A model generated the notes under the pieces. The model ran no database searches and was not told the origin of the DNA. It saw nothing but the letters and a program-made list of their open reading frames with translations. From contig JALZWD010000017.1 in the NCBI GenBank assembly GCA_023300365.1, positions 1 to 8,745 on the forward strand: a stretch of 8,745 bases of DNA, written 5' to 3'. The first letter of the stretch is position 1. Each line of letters opens with the position of its first letter. This document shows, one piece after another, positions 1-8,404 of the stretch. This DNA comes from Flavimaricola sp. (GTDB lineage: Bacteria; Pseudomonadota; Alphaproteobacteria; Rhodobacterales; Rhodobacteraceae). Position numbers and translations under genes: made by a program.

Positions 1-1
1 C

Positions 2-895
2 CTTGATTCGGATAATGATGCTATAAACGACATTGTCGAAGCTAGGACAATTGATACAAATAATGATGGCAATGTCGATCAAGTCAATCTTGACGGGAGC
101 CTAAGTGCTGATACAGATGGAGATGGTTTTAGCGACAGCTATGACGCTAATGATAATTCTGCAATTGGTAATAACGACGGAACTGGCACCCCAGTAATCA
201 CCACCGAGTCAGACACTGATAACGATGGCTTACCGAATGACGATAACGCTAACGGTAAAGCTTACGTCACAGGTGATACAGATAGCGACGGAGTTCCTGA
301 CTTCCGTGACCTAGATTCCGACAGCGATGGTATTCACGATCTTACTGAAGGTGGCAATACTGCTGCGGATACAAATGGTGACGGAACGTTGGGTATGGGG
401 GATACAGGATATGCAGACATTGATAGCGACGGTATTCCTGATCCTGTCGATGAAAGCCCGTCTACATTTGGAGATGACGGTAATACGGCTCCAACAGATA
501 CAGATGGCGACCAGGTTCCTGACTTCCAAGACCTAGACTCAGATAACGATAGCGTAGACGATGTTATCGAATCTGGAAACTCTAATCCAGACGGTAACGG
601 CGTGATCACAGATTACCAAGTCGATACGGATGGCGATGGTATTGCAGACAGTATCGATGGCTTTGTAGGATTCGGAGACGAGACAGGAACAGCTAATGAT
701 CCGACCGATACTGATACGGATGGTATTTCCGACGCTCAAGAAACAGACTCAAACAACGACGGAATGACCGACTTCGATGAGGCTGGAGAAGACCCATCAC
801 TAGACTTGGATAACGATGGTGTCGTTGACGACGAAACGGATTTAGACAACGACGGTATTCCAGATGTAGTAGATTCTAACCCAACTGAATTTGGC
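2..895 (+). repeat. Thrombospondin type 3 repeat array (coding)
   Basis: Degenerate DNA repeats encode successive D-x-D-x-D-G-[IVFL]-x-D units. Recurrent words are GAYACNGATGGNGAYGG (encoding DTDGDG) and GACCTAGAYTC (encoding DLDS). Examples begin near 109, 283, 310, 502, 532, 625, 712, 808 and 841. Spacing is irregular because linkers of differing length separate the units, so this is a protein-level repeat and not a nucleotide tandem array. The family is known to bind calcium and form a stiff stalk. Confidence 0.85.
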
Positions 896-2146
896 GAATT
901 ATTCGACAATTGTAGTGCGGGTACCATCGGATACGCAATGACTGACGGAGCAACAAACACAACAGGTTTCCAATGGAACGGTACGACTAATGTGGCTTCT
1001 ACTGATCAGTTTGGATTGGTTCGCGCTACTTCATATTGCGAGTCGGACACATGGAGACACTACTTCAATATAAACGAACCAACTAACCTCGTTTTCTCCG
1101 TTGAGATGGGAACGAATACGACTGAAATCGAGTACGTAGAAATTAGAAGAGCTGAATTTCCAGATAGTCTCTATGACACAACCGAGACGAATGCCATTTT
1201 CCCGATGGCACGTGATTGGCACGTGAAGACCGTTGGAGATGCAGCATTGACTGCTCCTGTCAATATCCGCTTCTACTATGTGCCAACAGAGCTCCAGTCA
1301 ATCTTAGATGCTGCTACAGCGCTAGCGGATACCGACCCTAACTCAACAGCACCAACTCCTGGCGATGTGGTGTGGTTCAAGAAATCTACGTACGATCCAG
1401 AAAATGACATTAACCCAGATGGCAGCACGCTTACGCAAAGTCCAGGATATGTCGTACTAACACCTAAGATCGTCGCCAATGCCAACGGAGAATCGGCGGC
1501 TGTCGACGGTATCAACTATGTTCAATTTGATGGTCTTACCGGCTTCTCTGGCGGTGGCTCGTATGTTATGGCACAAGGAACCGCACTACCTGTGACGTTG
1601 ACTTCATTTGCGGGTACAAGCGACCTGTGTGATGTTGAACTGAACTGGAAAACAGCTACTGAGTTGGACTTCAGTCACTATGAAGTAGAGTGGAGTCAAG
1701 ATGGATTAATATTCAGCTCTATTGCCGATATCGTTGGTACTAGCGGAACTACTACGGAGCAAGTATATAGCTACACTCATACTTCTGCAACAGCCGAAAA
1801 CTACTACCGATTGAAAATGGTAGATTTTGATGGAAGTTTTGATTATTCAGAAACTATTGTGGTTCAGACAACATGCTCTACTGCAAGTATGGCTGTATTC
1901 CCAAATCCTGTTTCTAAGGCGTCTTCTAACTTAACAATAGAATACAAAGGATCTACGGACCTTGTTGAATTATCTGTCACAGACATCTTTGGCAGAATCG
2001 TGCAACAACGCAGCTATGACGTAGACCAAGGCACGGCTACAACGCTGAATATCGACATCTCTAGATTACCAACAGGCACCTATTACATTGGAGTAACCAA
2101 CCCTCTGATAAGTGTATCTACGACTAAATTTATCATAGTGAATTAA
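2..2146 (+). CDS. Secreted thrombospondin type 3 repeat protein with type IX secretion sorting domain, 5' partial
   Basis: The frame is open from base 2 to the TAA at 2144-2146, giving 714 residues with no N-terminus, so the true start lies outside the window. Residues 1 to about 298 are Asp/Asn/Gly-rich repeats of the DxDxDGxxD type, which are calcium-binding thrombospondin type 3 repeats. A less distinctive beta-rich module follows (about 300-525). Then comes the fibronectin-like module that often precedes sorting domains in this phylum (about 528-622, with LPVTLTSFAG, LNWKTATELDFSHYEVEWS and NYYRLKMVDFDG). Residues about 630-714 match a Por/T9SS type A C-terminal sorting domain: FPNPVS at its start, a central DIFGR, then LPTGTYYIGV and a hydrophobic KFIIVN end. 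Such proteins cross the outer membrane through the type IX system and are usually anchored at the surface or released; an adhesin or structural role is an inference. The type IX system is confined to Bacteroidota, which sets the origin of this part of the window. Confidence 0.9.
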   Translation, partial: LDSDNDAINDIVEARTIDTNNDGNVDQVNLDGSLSADTDGDGFSDSYDANDNSAIGNNDGTGTPVITTESDTDNDGLPNDDNANGKAYVTGDTDSDGVPDFRDLDSDSDGIHDLTEGGNTAADTNGDGTLGMGDTGYADIDSDGIPDPVDESPSTFGDDGNTAPTDTDGDQVPDFQDLDSDNDSVDDVIESGNSNPDGNGVITDYQVDTDGDGIADSIDGFVGFGDETGTANDPTDTDTDGISDAQETDSNNDGMTDFDEAGEDPSLDLDNDGVVDDETDLDNDGIPDVVDSNPTEFGELFDNCSAGTIGYAMTDGATNTTGFQWNGTTNVASTDQFGLVRATSYCESDTWRHYFNINEPTNLVFSVEMGTNTTEIEYVEIRRAEFPDSLYDTTETNAIFPMARDWHVKTVGDAALTAPVNIRFYYVPTELQSILDAATALADTDPNSTAPTPGDVVWFKKSTYDPENDINPDGSTLTQSPGYVVLTPKIVANANGESAAVDGINYVQFDGLTGFSGGGSYVMAQGTALPVTLTSFAGTSDLCDVELNWKTATELDFSHYEVEWSQDGLIFSSIADIVGTSGTTTEQVYSYTHTSATAENYYRLKMVDFDGSFDYSETIVVQTTCSTASMAVFPNPVSKASSNLTIEYKGSTDLVELSVTDIFGRIVQQRSYDVDQGTATTLNIDISRLPTGTYYIGVTNPLISVSTTKFIIVN

Positions 2147-2174
2147 CACGTAAATTAGCGCATTGAACAAATAT

Positions 2175-2214
2175 AGGGTCGGCACAAGCAATAGCAAGTG
2201 CCGGCCCTTATTTC
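2175..2214. terminator. Stem-loop terminator between convergent genes
   Basis: AGGGTCGGCAC (2175-2185) pairs with GTGCCGGCCCT (2198-2208) over 11 positions with one G-T wobble, around a 12-base loop. TTATTTC follows on the plus strand, and ATATTTG follows on the minus strand. It lies 28 bases past the stop of the repeat protein and 38 bases past the stop of the converging histidine kinase, so it could serve both. The T-tracts are interrupted, so efficiency is uncertain. The rest of 2147-2252 holds nothing else I can recognise. Confidence 0.7.
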
Positions 2215-2252
2215 ACATTGATATTGACTAGCGTATGGTACTGCAATTACAT

Positions 2253-2861
2253 CTAAAACACCACCCGCAACCTCGTCCACCCATCCTCCTCTGTCATCAG
2301 CGAGTACGATGCACCGTGTCGCTCTAATACGTCCCGTGTTAACGTGAGCCCAATTCCTTGCCCCGTTGGCTTAGTACTAAAGAACGGAGTAAAAATTTCA
2401 TTTTGAGAAGTTTCGGTAATACCGGGACCATTGTCAGCAACACTAAAACTTTGTCCTTCGCAGGACAACTGAATGATACCGCCTTCACCGATACTTTCTC
2501 GTGCATTGGCAATTGCATTAATAACCACTTGTTGAATAAGGGCTTGGTCGCCTAGCACCTTGGCAGATTTTAGTAAAAGCTTAAGTTCGACACGAGCCGC
2601 ATCACAAACAGGCTTAGCAATCGTCGCCTGCTTTTCGAGCAACTCAACAAGATCAACTTTCTCAAACTTAGGATCAGGCAAGCGGACGACGTCAGCAAAC
2701 CGACGCATAAAATCATTGAGGGATTCTCCTCGCTCTTCAATGAGTGGCAAATAATCGCTTACTATTTCACGGAACTTAATATCGTCAAGATCATCTGTAT
2801 CAATTAGGCTTTGCAGCATAGAACGCGTTGCTGCAGTCGTATTATTTACCTCATGCGCCAT
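2253..2861 (-). CDS. Sensor histidine kinase, C-terminal catalytic half, 5' truncated at the junction
   Basis: About 202 residues of kinase core end at TAG (2253-2255). The order is an H-box MAHEVNNT with the phospho-acceptor His encoded at 2853-2855, the two-helix dimerisation segment, and an HATPase_c domain. That domain shows an N-box ([13 protein letters not shown]), a G1 box (VADNGPGI), an F-box ([10 protein letters not shown]) and a G2 box (GQGIGLTL). The MAHEVNNT H-box with the FADVVRLP segment resembles Bacteroidota kinases. All input domains, the membrane part and the start codon are missing. The frame does stay open to an ATG at 2964-2966, but those 35 residues are antisense to bpt and look nothing like the helix that should precede an H-box. 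I therefore end the gene at the last recognisable codon. It would autophosphorylate and pass phosphate to a response regulator, which is not in the window. Confidence 0.85.
   Translation of the reverse strand: MAHEVNNTTAATRSMLQSLIDTDDLDDIKFREIVSDYLPLIEERGESLNDFMRRFADVVRLPDPKFEKVDLVELLEKQATIAKPVCDAARVELKLLLKSAKVLGDQALIQQVVINAIANARESIGEGGIIQLSCEGQSFSVADNGPGITETSQNEIFTPFFSTKPTGQGIGLTLTRDVLERHGASYSLMTEEDGWTRLRVVF
2853..2861. other. Probable chimeric junction between Bacteroidota and alphaproteobacterial DNA
   Basis: The nine bases ATGCGCCAT serve both sides. On the plus strand they are the first codons (Met-Arg-His) of bpt. On the minus strand they encode Met-Ala-His of the kinase H-box. Left of this point both genes look Bacteroidota and A/T-rich; right of it all genes look Rhodobacterales and G/C-richer. 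The kinase loses its expected upstream part exactly here, and bpt loses any leader. A join at short microhomology fits a ligation or amplification chimera, or a misassembly, better than ordinary gene transfer. Confidence 0.75.
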
Positions 2862-3713
2862 ACACTGCCCATCGCGCCGCAATTTTATGTGACGGCCCCT
2901 CAGCCCTGCCCGTATCTTGACGGGCGGATGGAGCGGAAGTTGTTCACAGCGCTTCAGGGCGATCACGCCGAAAAGCTGAATGACACCCTATCCAAGCAGG
3001 GGTTTCGTCGGTCGCAAAATGTGTTGTATCGGCCATCGTGCGCCGATTGCGCGGCCTGTCTTTCGGCGCGGATCAAGGTGGCGGATTTCGCCCCAAGCAA
3101 GAGCCAAAAGCGCATCATCCGCCGCAACGCCGCGATTGAGCGCCGCGCGACCTCGCCTTGGGCCACCGAAGAGCAATTTGCCCTGTTCCGTGATTACCTC
3201 GATAGCCGCCATGCAACTGGCGGTATGGCGGATATGGATTTGTTTGAATTTGCCGCGATGGTCGAGGAAACACCTATTCGCTCGCGCCTGATCGAATATG
3301 AAGACACGACAGATCGGCATGGGGTGCGACAGGGCCTTCGCGCGGTGTGTTTGACCGATATCCTCGATGATGGATTGTCGATGGTCTATTCGTTTTTTGA
3401 TCCTGAGTTTGTGCGCAATTCGCTTGGCACCTATGTGATCCTTGACCATATCCGCATCGCGCAAGAGATGGGCTTGCCTTATGTTTACTTGGGCTACTGG
3501 GTCCCCGGTTCGCCCAAGATGGGGTACAAGGCCAATTTCCAAGGCGTTGAGATTTACCGCGGCGGCACATGGCAAGTGATGGGCGATCCCGAGAGCTATA
3601 CCGCCGACACAGATCCAATGTCGGTTGATCCAATTGCCGAGCAAGTGGCGCGGATCCAATTGCCCGATGTGCGCCCGGTAAAAGACGACACATCCTCTGA
3701 TACGTTGGACTGA
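2853..3713 (+). CDS. bpt: Aspartate/glutamate leucyltransferase (bacterial aminoacyl-tRNA-protein transferase, ATE1 family)
   Basis: This 286-residue cytoplasmic enzyme moves an amino acid, leucine in characterised Bpt, from charged tRNA to proteins with N-terminal Asp or Glu, marking them for ClpS/ClpAP degradation in the N-degron pathway. The ATE N-terminal domain (about 15-90) carries PCPYL with Cys19, ERKLFTAL, and [16 protein letters not shown] with Cys63, Cys66 and Cys69. The C-terminal transferase domain (about 105-245) carries [26 protein letters not shown] and [19 protein letters not shown], hallmarks of the family. I chose the ATG at 2853 because [22 protein letters not shown] is the usual roseobacter N-terminus. 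The ATG at 2811 would add 14 residues that are antisense to the kinase. The stop TGA at 3711-3713 is intact and the length is normal. No Shine-Dalgarno is visible, as expected if the native leader was lost at the junction. No neighbour suggests an operon partner. Confidence 0.92.
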   Translation: MRHTLPIAPQFYVTAPQPCPYLDGRMERKLFTALQGDHAEKLNDTLSKQGFRRSQNVLYRPSCADCAACLSARIKVADFAPSKSQKRIIRRNAAIERRATSPWATEEQFALFRDYLDSRHATGGMADMDLFEFAAMVEETPIRSRLIEYEDTTDRHGVRQGLRAVCLTDILDDGLSMVYSFFDPEFVRNSLGTYVILDHIRIAQEMGLPYVYLGYWVPGSPKMGYKANFQGVEIYRGGTWQVMGDPESYTADTDPMSVDPIAEQVARIQLPDVRPVKDDTSSDTLD

Positions 3714-3736
3714 GCCACCTTAAATCCATCGCCACG

Positions 3737-3768
3737 AAAAAACGCCGCCCGGTGATTGGCGGCGTTTT
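3737..3768. terminator. Bidirectional intrinsic terminator between bpt and dctM
   Basis: CGCCGCC (3743-3749) pairs perfectly with GGCGGCG (3758-3764) around an 8-base loop. An A-run (3737-3742) precedes the stem and TTTT (3765-3768) follows it, so the structure has a T-tail on both strands. It lies 23 bases past the bpt stop and 35 bases past the converging dctM stop. Confidence 0.85.
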
Positions 3769-3780
3769 GCATTGTCGTGA

Positions 3781-3796
3781 GGGGGGCGTTCCCCCC
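3781..3796. terminator. G6/C6 hairpin just past the dctM stop
   Basis: GGGGGG (3781-3786), a CGTT loop and a run of eight C (3791-3798) form a 6-bp all-G/C hairpin. It sits 5 bases after the dctM stop codon on the minus strand. It has no T-tail, so it is more likely a 3'-end stabiliser, or the first part of a compound terminator with the neighbouring stem, than a terminator alone. Homopolymer runs are also where sequencing errors gather. Confidence 0.4.
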
Positions 3797-3803
3797 CCGG
3801 TGC

Positions 3804-6158
3804 CTAGCCGCCCATCAGGTTCGGGATAATCGTCACAACGCTTGGGAACCACCACAACAGCGCAAGCCCTGCCACTTGGATCAACACAAACGGGATCACG
3901 CCGCGATAGATGTGCCCGGTGGTGACCTCTTTGGGGGCAACACCGCGCAGATAGAACAGCGCAAAGCCAAAGGGCGGTGTAAGGAACGATGTTTGCAAGT
4001 TGACGGCGATCATGATCGTGACCCACGCCGGATCCATGGTGCCGCCATAAATCACGGGGCCCACAATCGGCACAACGATGTAGATGATCTCGAGGAAATC
4101 GAGAACAAAGCCGAGGATGAAGAGGATGATCATCACGATGATGAACACCGTAAACTCATCATCAAACGAGCGTAGGAATTGCTGAATGTAGTGTTCGCCG
4201 CCAAAGGAGATGATCACCAGATTGAGCAATTGTGACCCGATCAAAATGGCAAAGACCATCGCCGTCACCTTGGCCGTTTCCCGCACAACCGGGGTCAGGA
4301 CGTTGCCCGCAAACAGGACGTAGCAGGCATAGAAAATGCCAAACATCGAGAACAGGAACGCGGCAAATGCCACGCCGAAGGCCAGCATGTTTTCAAACAG
4401 AACCTCTTCTTGGCCCATGCGCAGATCAAAGTTGGTGCCGATAAGCAGCATGATCCCAACGGCGGCGGTGGCCCAGAGGATCAAATTCCCCGAGAGCCCC
4501 TGCTCAACCCGCTTACGGTAGGCCGCGAGCATGATCGCACCGCCCGCCCCAAGGGCCGCGGCAGGTGTCGGGTTGGTGATACCGCCGAGGATTGAGCCCA
4601 GCACCGCGACCACCAAAACCAAAGGCGGGAACACAACGCGCAGCAATTCGTTTTGGCCAAGCAATCCTACCGCCGTTTTGCACCCACGCAACGCCATGAC
4701 AAATGGCACAAGCAAGATAAGCAAGGTCATCCCCGCGGTGGTGTTGGGGCCAATCCATATGATGTCAGCGAGCACCATCAAGACCACGCCAATGGCGCCG
4801 ACGATCAATTCACGTGGGTTTTCCAACGGGGCCACACCACGAGCAAAAGCGAGGATGAGGCCCAAAATAACCACGATGATTGACACGCCTGTGCCAATTG
4901 GTGCGGTGGCCGCGATCCGCTCTGCGCGGATTGTTTCGCGCTCTTCTTCGCTCAGAAGTCGCGATGCAACGGCGCCGCCGCCTTCCTCGATTGCGGCCTG
5001 TTCGGCCACGGCTGTGTCCCAAGCCTCTTGGCCATGGACCTCGATCATCGATGCGGCGCATTGCTCGTTTACGTTGGTGCGCAAGGACGCCCCTTCGCTG
5101 GCTTGGGTATAGCTGTCGACAACCACGTATTGATTACCGATCAAGTTCAACTGGCCCAACAAAACCGCACCCGCGATCAAAGCAACCGGGACACCAAGGA
5201 ACCAAGTGAACTTTTCATTGCGCGTCGCAAGGCTTGGGTTGCCGCCGGTGATTTCAACGGGTGGCGCTTTGTGCGGGTTAATCAAGGCAAAGCCAAAGGC
5301 ATAAAGCCCATAAAGCAGTGCGAGCATGACACCCGGCAGCAAGGCCGCCTGAAACAACGTGCCCACAGACACAACCGCAGGTTCGCCCAAGAACGTCAGG
5401 CTGTCCGAACAGCCGGCCATCCGTGCACGTTCTTCTTGGGCGGTGGAATAGATATCGCCCGCCAATGTTCCCAAAAGAACGATCACAATCGAGGGTGGGA
5501 TAATCTGCCCCAACGTGCCGGATGCGGCGATCACGCCAGTGGCCAGCTCGGGCGAGTAGTTATTCTTAAGCATCGTGGGCAGGGCCAACAGGCCCATGGT
5601 CACAACAGTTGCCCCCACAATCCCTGTTGAGGCCGCAAGAAACGCCCCCACGACAACAATCGACACGGCCAAACCACCGGGCAGCGGGCCAAACACCCGC
5701 GCCATCGTCGTTAGCAAATCATCGGCAATCCGCGAGCGTTCCAACGTGATACCCATCATAACGAACATCAAAACCGCCAGCAGCGTTTCAATCGATTGGC
5801 CCGCCAACACACGTTCGTTAATACGGTTCACGATAAAGCCAAGGTTACGGTCAAGCGCCGTCTCCCAGCCGTTGATAAACACGGGCTCTCCGATCCGTGG
5901 CAGGTCCGGAAAGCGGAACACACTCACGTCGTCGGGCCTGACCCCGCTTGCTGTTACGGCGGCATAGGCCTCGGAGGATTTATCAATCGCTTGGTGGATC
6001 AGCGCGCCGTTGCTGTCCAAAATCGCAATAATAGTGAACGACACAATCGCAGCACCCGAAATGGCAAAGGCCACCGGAAAGCCCGAAAGGATCCCTGCAA
6101 ACAGGCAGAGAAAAACAATAATCAGGCCAATTTCTACGCCGTCTAATCCGAAAAGCAT
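3804..6158 (-). CDS. TRAP transporter large permease subunit, DctM-like, enlarged form
   Basis: This is the channel-forming inner-membrane subunit of a tripartite cation-coupled TRAP transporter. Family signatures are clear: MGITLERSRIADDLL (135-149), LPGGLAVS (159-166), SGTLGQIIPPSIVIVLLG (213-230), LLPGVMLALLYG (273-284), GGITNPTPAAALGA (525-538), GFVLDFLEIIYIVVPIVGP (683-701) and LQTSFLTPPFGFALFYLRG (721-739). At 784 residues it is far longer than the usual 420-450. The extra length falls in four places: a polar insert at about 46-118, a short insert at about 235-262 with Cys250, about 200 residues at 295-500 with a charged soluble stretch (345-420) and extra hydrophobic spans, and about 60 residues near 550-610. 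The frame is intact, so this is not a run-on. It starts 18 bases after the dctQ stop, as the last gene of the operon. No strong Shine-Dalgarno is seen, only a GGGGCGG stretch about 8 bases before the ATG. Confidence 0.93.
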   Translation of the reverse strand: MLFGLDGVEIGLIIVFLCLFAGILSGFPVAFAISGAAIVSFTIIAILDSNGALIHQAIDKSSEAYAAVTASGVRPDDVSVFRFPDLPRIGEPVFINGWETALDRNLGFIVNRINERVLAGQSIETLLAVLMFVMMGITLERSRIADDLLTTMARVFGPLPGGLAVSIVVVGAFLAASTGIVGATVVTMGLLALPTMLKNNYSPELATGVIAASGTLGQIIPPSIVIVLLGTLAGDIYSTAQEERARMAGCSDSLTFLGEPAVVSVGTLFQAALLPGVMLALLYGLYAFGFALINPHKAPPVEITGGNPSLATRNEKFTWFLGVPVALIAGAVLLGQLNLIGNQYVVVDSYTQASEGASLRTNVNEQCAASMIEVHGQEAWDTAVAEQAAIEEGGGAVASRLLSEEERETIRAERIAATAPIGTGVSIIVVILGLILAFARGVAPLENPRELIVGAIGVVLMVLADIIWIGPNTTAGMTLLILLVPFVMALRGCKTAVGLLGQNELLRVVFPPLVLVVAVLGSILGGITNPTPAAALGAGGAIMLAAYRKRVEQGLSGNLILWATAAVGIMLLIGTNFDLRMGQEEVLFENMLAFGVAFAAFLFSMFGIFYACYVLFAGNVLTPVVRETAKVTAMVFAILIGSQLLNLVIISFGGEHYIQQFLRSFDDEFTVFIIVMIILFILGFVLDFLEIIYIVVPIVGPVIYGGTMDPAWVTIMIAVNLQTSFLTPPFGFALFYLRGVAPKEVTTGHIYRGVIPFVLIQVAGLALLWWFPSVVTIIPNLMGG

Positions 6159-6176
6159 GTCTAAACCGCCCCGATC

Positions 6177-7100
<924 letters not shown>

Positions 7101-7181
7101 ATCGGGGTGCCCCTGATTTGAGATGTCCGCAGTTTAGGGAGTGCACGACGTTTGTGCGCTGCCAAAGCTGCGAGATGGTGT

Positions 7182-7205
7182 CATCGGGCCGTTGCTGGCC
7201 CGATG
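7182..7205. repeat. Hairpin 2 in the dctP-dctQ spacer
   Basis: CATCGGGCC (7182-7190) and GGCCCGATG (7197-7205) form a perfect 9-bp stem with a 6-base loop. CGAGA (7171-7175) can also pair with TCTCG (7206-7210), extending the stem beyond a 6-base one-sided bulge. It lies between the first spacer hairpin and the dctQ start and has no T-tract. It could take part in mRNA processing or partial attenuation. Confidence 0.6.
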
Positions 7206-7222
7206 TCTCGTGATGTGGAAAT

Positions 7223-7250
7223 GCCGCCTTGGCGCAAAGGCCAAGGCGGC
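7223..7250 (-). terminator. Strong hairpin just after dctP, likely attenuator or 3'-end stabiliser
   Basis: GCCGCCTTGGC (7223-7233) and GCCAAGGCGGC (7240-7250) form a perfect 11-bp G/C-rich stem with a 6-base loop. It begins 8 bases past the dctP stop on the minus strand. Only ATTTCC follows, so it is a weak terminator at best. In binding-protein transport operons such stems commonly protect the first cistron's mRNA and reduce read-through, giving more binding protein than permease. That role here is an inference. Confidence 0.65.
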
Positions 7251-7258
7251 AAAGCGGC

Positions 7259-8347
7259 TTAGCCGCCCATGACGCGGTCACGCTGGGCGCGGTAGGCACC
7301 CTCGGAGCGCGAAATCCAGCTCGAGCTGTCGGCCATCGACTGGTTGTAGGATGCGCGAATACGATCATAGACATCGTCGCCGGCATACTCATCCATAGTC
7401 GCAACCGCAGCCGTACCCATGGCATCCCAAACGCTGTCTGGGAATTCAAGAACGGTCACGCCGCCAGCCTGCAAACGCTGAAGCGCTGCGCCGTTTTCGT
7501 TCATGAACTGGGACAGGTTCCACTGGTGAGCTTCGCCAGAGGCGATCTCAATGATCTTCTGGTGCTCAGGCGAGAGGCTCTCGAACACGTCGAGGTTTGT
7601 CGCTAGCGACAGGGCCGCACCCGGCTCGTGCATACCAGCGGTATAGTAGAACTTGGTGATCTCTTGGAAACCAGCCTTCTCATCGGCCCATGGACCGATC
7701 CACTCTGTGCCGTCGATCGCACCAGAGGCAAGCGCTTGGTACACTTCTGCGCCTGGAAGGTTCTGAACCGAAGCCCCCATACGACCAATAGTTTCGCCGC
7801 CCAGACCAGGCATACGGAATTTGAGGCCTTGGAAGCTCTCTGGGCCAGTCACTTCGTTGGCGAACCAACCACCAGCCTGTGGGCCAGTGTTACCCGCGAG
7901 GAAGGATTTCAGACCAAAGATCGAGCCAAGCTCGTCGTGGAACTCGTGACCACCGCCGTGGTAGTACCAGTTCATGATTTCCTGCGGGCTCATGCCGAAG
8001 GGAACCGATGTAAAGAACGCATAACCAGGATGCTGGTTAATCCAGTAGTAATCAGCACCGTGGTACATGTCGGCCTGACCAGATGTCACGGCGTCAAATA
8101 CTTCGAATGCACCAACCAGTTCGCCTGCGGCCTTAAGGTCGATTGTGAGCGAGCCACCGGACATCGCTGTGATTGTATCAGCGGCGCGTTGTGCGGCGTC
8201 ATGTACACCAGCAAGGCCACGGCCCCATGTGGTAACAAGTGTCAAAGTGCGGTTGCCCTGCGCATAAGCAGGTGCGGCCAATGTGGACGCAGCGGCAGCA
8301 GCCGTGCCGCCCATAGCAGATGTCTTCAGAAAAGAACGACGATCCAT
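7259..8347 (-). CDS. TRAP transporter substrate-binding protein, DctP family, TakP (2-oxoacid) type
   Basis: This 362-residue periplasmic solute receptor captures the substrate and delivers it to DctQM. The N-terminus is a twin-arginine (Tat) signal: RRSFLK at 3-8, a hydrophobic Ala-rich stretch, then likely cleavage after AYA (residue 29). Mature features fit the DctP fold: AGELVGAFEVFDAV (74-87), GNTGPQAGGWF (152-162), QGLKFRMPG (173-181) with Arg178 as the conserved carboxylate-binding arginine, and IDGTEWIGPWADEKAGF (211-227). The GNTG-Q-GGWF and TEW-GP-DEK-GF patterns are those of TakP from Rhodobacter sphaeroides, which binds pyruvate and other 2-oxoacids with a cation. A 2-oxoacid or related organic anion is therefore the best guess, from remembered similarity only. 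The start at 8347 is backed by GGGAGG 8 bases upstream. It is the first gene of dctPQM. Confidence 0.92.
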   Translation of the reverse strand: MDRRSFLKTSAMGGTAAAAASTLAAPAYAQGNRTLTLVTTWGRGLAGVHDAAQRAADTITAMSGGSLTIDLKAAGELVGAFEVFDAVTSGQADMYHGADYYWINQHPGYAFFTSVPFGMSPQEIMNWYYHGGGHEFHDELGSIFGLKSFLAGNTGPQAGGWFANEVTGPESFQGLKFRMPGLGGETIGRMGASVQNLPGAEVYQALASGAIDGTEWIGPWADEKAGFQEITKFYYTAGMHEPGAALSLATNLDVFESLSPEHQKIIEIASGEAHQWNLSQFMNENGAALQRLQAGGVTVLEFPDSVWDAMGTAAVATMDEYAGDDVYDRIRASYNQSMADSSSWISRSEGAYRAQRDRVMGG

Positions 8348-8352
8348 TTAGT

Positions 8353-8366
8353 ATCCTCCCAAGGAT
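8353..8366 (-). promoter_or_regulatory. dctP ribosome binding site inside a small hairpin
   Basis: On the minus strand ATCCT (8366-8362), loop TGGG and AGGAT (8357-8353) form a 5-bp stem. The Shine-Dalgarno GGAGG (8359-8355) is partly buried in its 3' arm, ending 7 bases before the ATG. It fixes the dctP start. The stem is weak but could damp initiation. Confidence 0.6.
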
Positions 8367-8371
8367 AGTTC

Positions 8372-8404
8372 AAAAAAACCCAACCGATGAAAACGGTTTT
8401 TGGG
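8372..8404 (-). promoter_or_regulatory. Terminator-like structure in the dctP leader
   Basis: Read on the minus strand, CCCAA then CCG (with AAA bulged) can pair with CGG then TTGGG around TTTTCAT, and seven T follow (8378-8372). This is the shape of an intrinsic terminator placed 24 bases before the dctP ATG. The stem is short (8 pairs with a bulge), so attenuation is only a possibility. Confidence 0.4.

Noticed and set aside
2..895. Repeated words as a possible CRISPR or tandem DNA array
   Set aside because: The repeats stay in one reading frame, vary at third positions and have irregular spacing, which fits protein repeats only.
2811..2852. Upstream ATG for bpt adding 14 residues
   Set aside because: The added residues are antisense to the kinase dimerisation helix, and the family's N-terminus begins at the 2853 ATG.
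2862..2966. N-terminal extension of the histidine kinase up to the ATG at 2964-2966
   Set aside because: The 35 residues are antisense to conserved bpt codons and bear no resemblance to the helix that should precede an H-box; the open frame is a by-product of the join.
2988..4026. Long minus-strand open frames across bpt and the end of dctM
   Set aside because: They are shadows of G/C-rich coding sequence; their products are rich in Arg, His, Cys and Pro with no domain pattern, and they overlap well-recognised genes.
4531..5630. Plus-strand open frames within dctM
   Set aside because: Antisense to a clearly conserved permease; compositions are of shadow type and no ribosome sites or motifs support them.
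7628..8368. Plus-strand open frame of 246 codons antisense to dctP
   Set aside because: It mirrors a gene with strong family motifs, a signal peptide and a good ribosome site; the antisense product has no recognisable feature.
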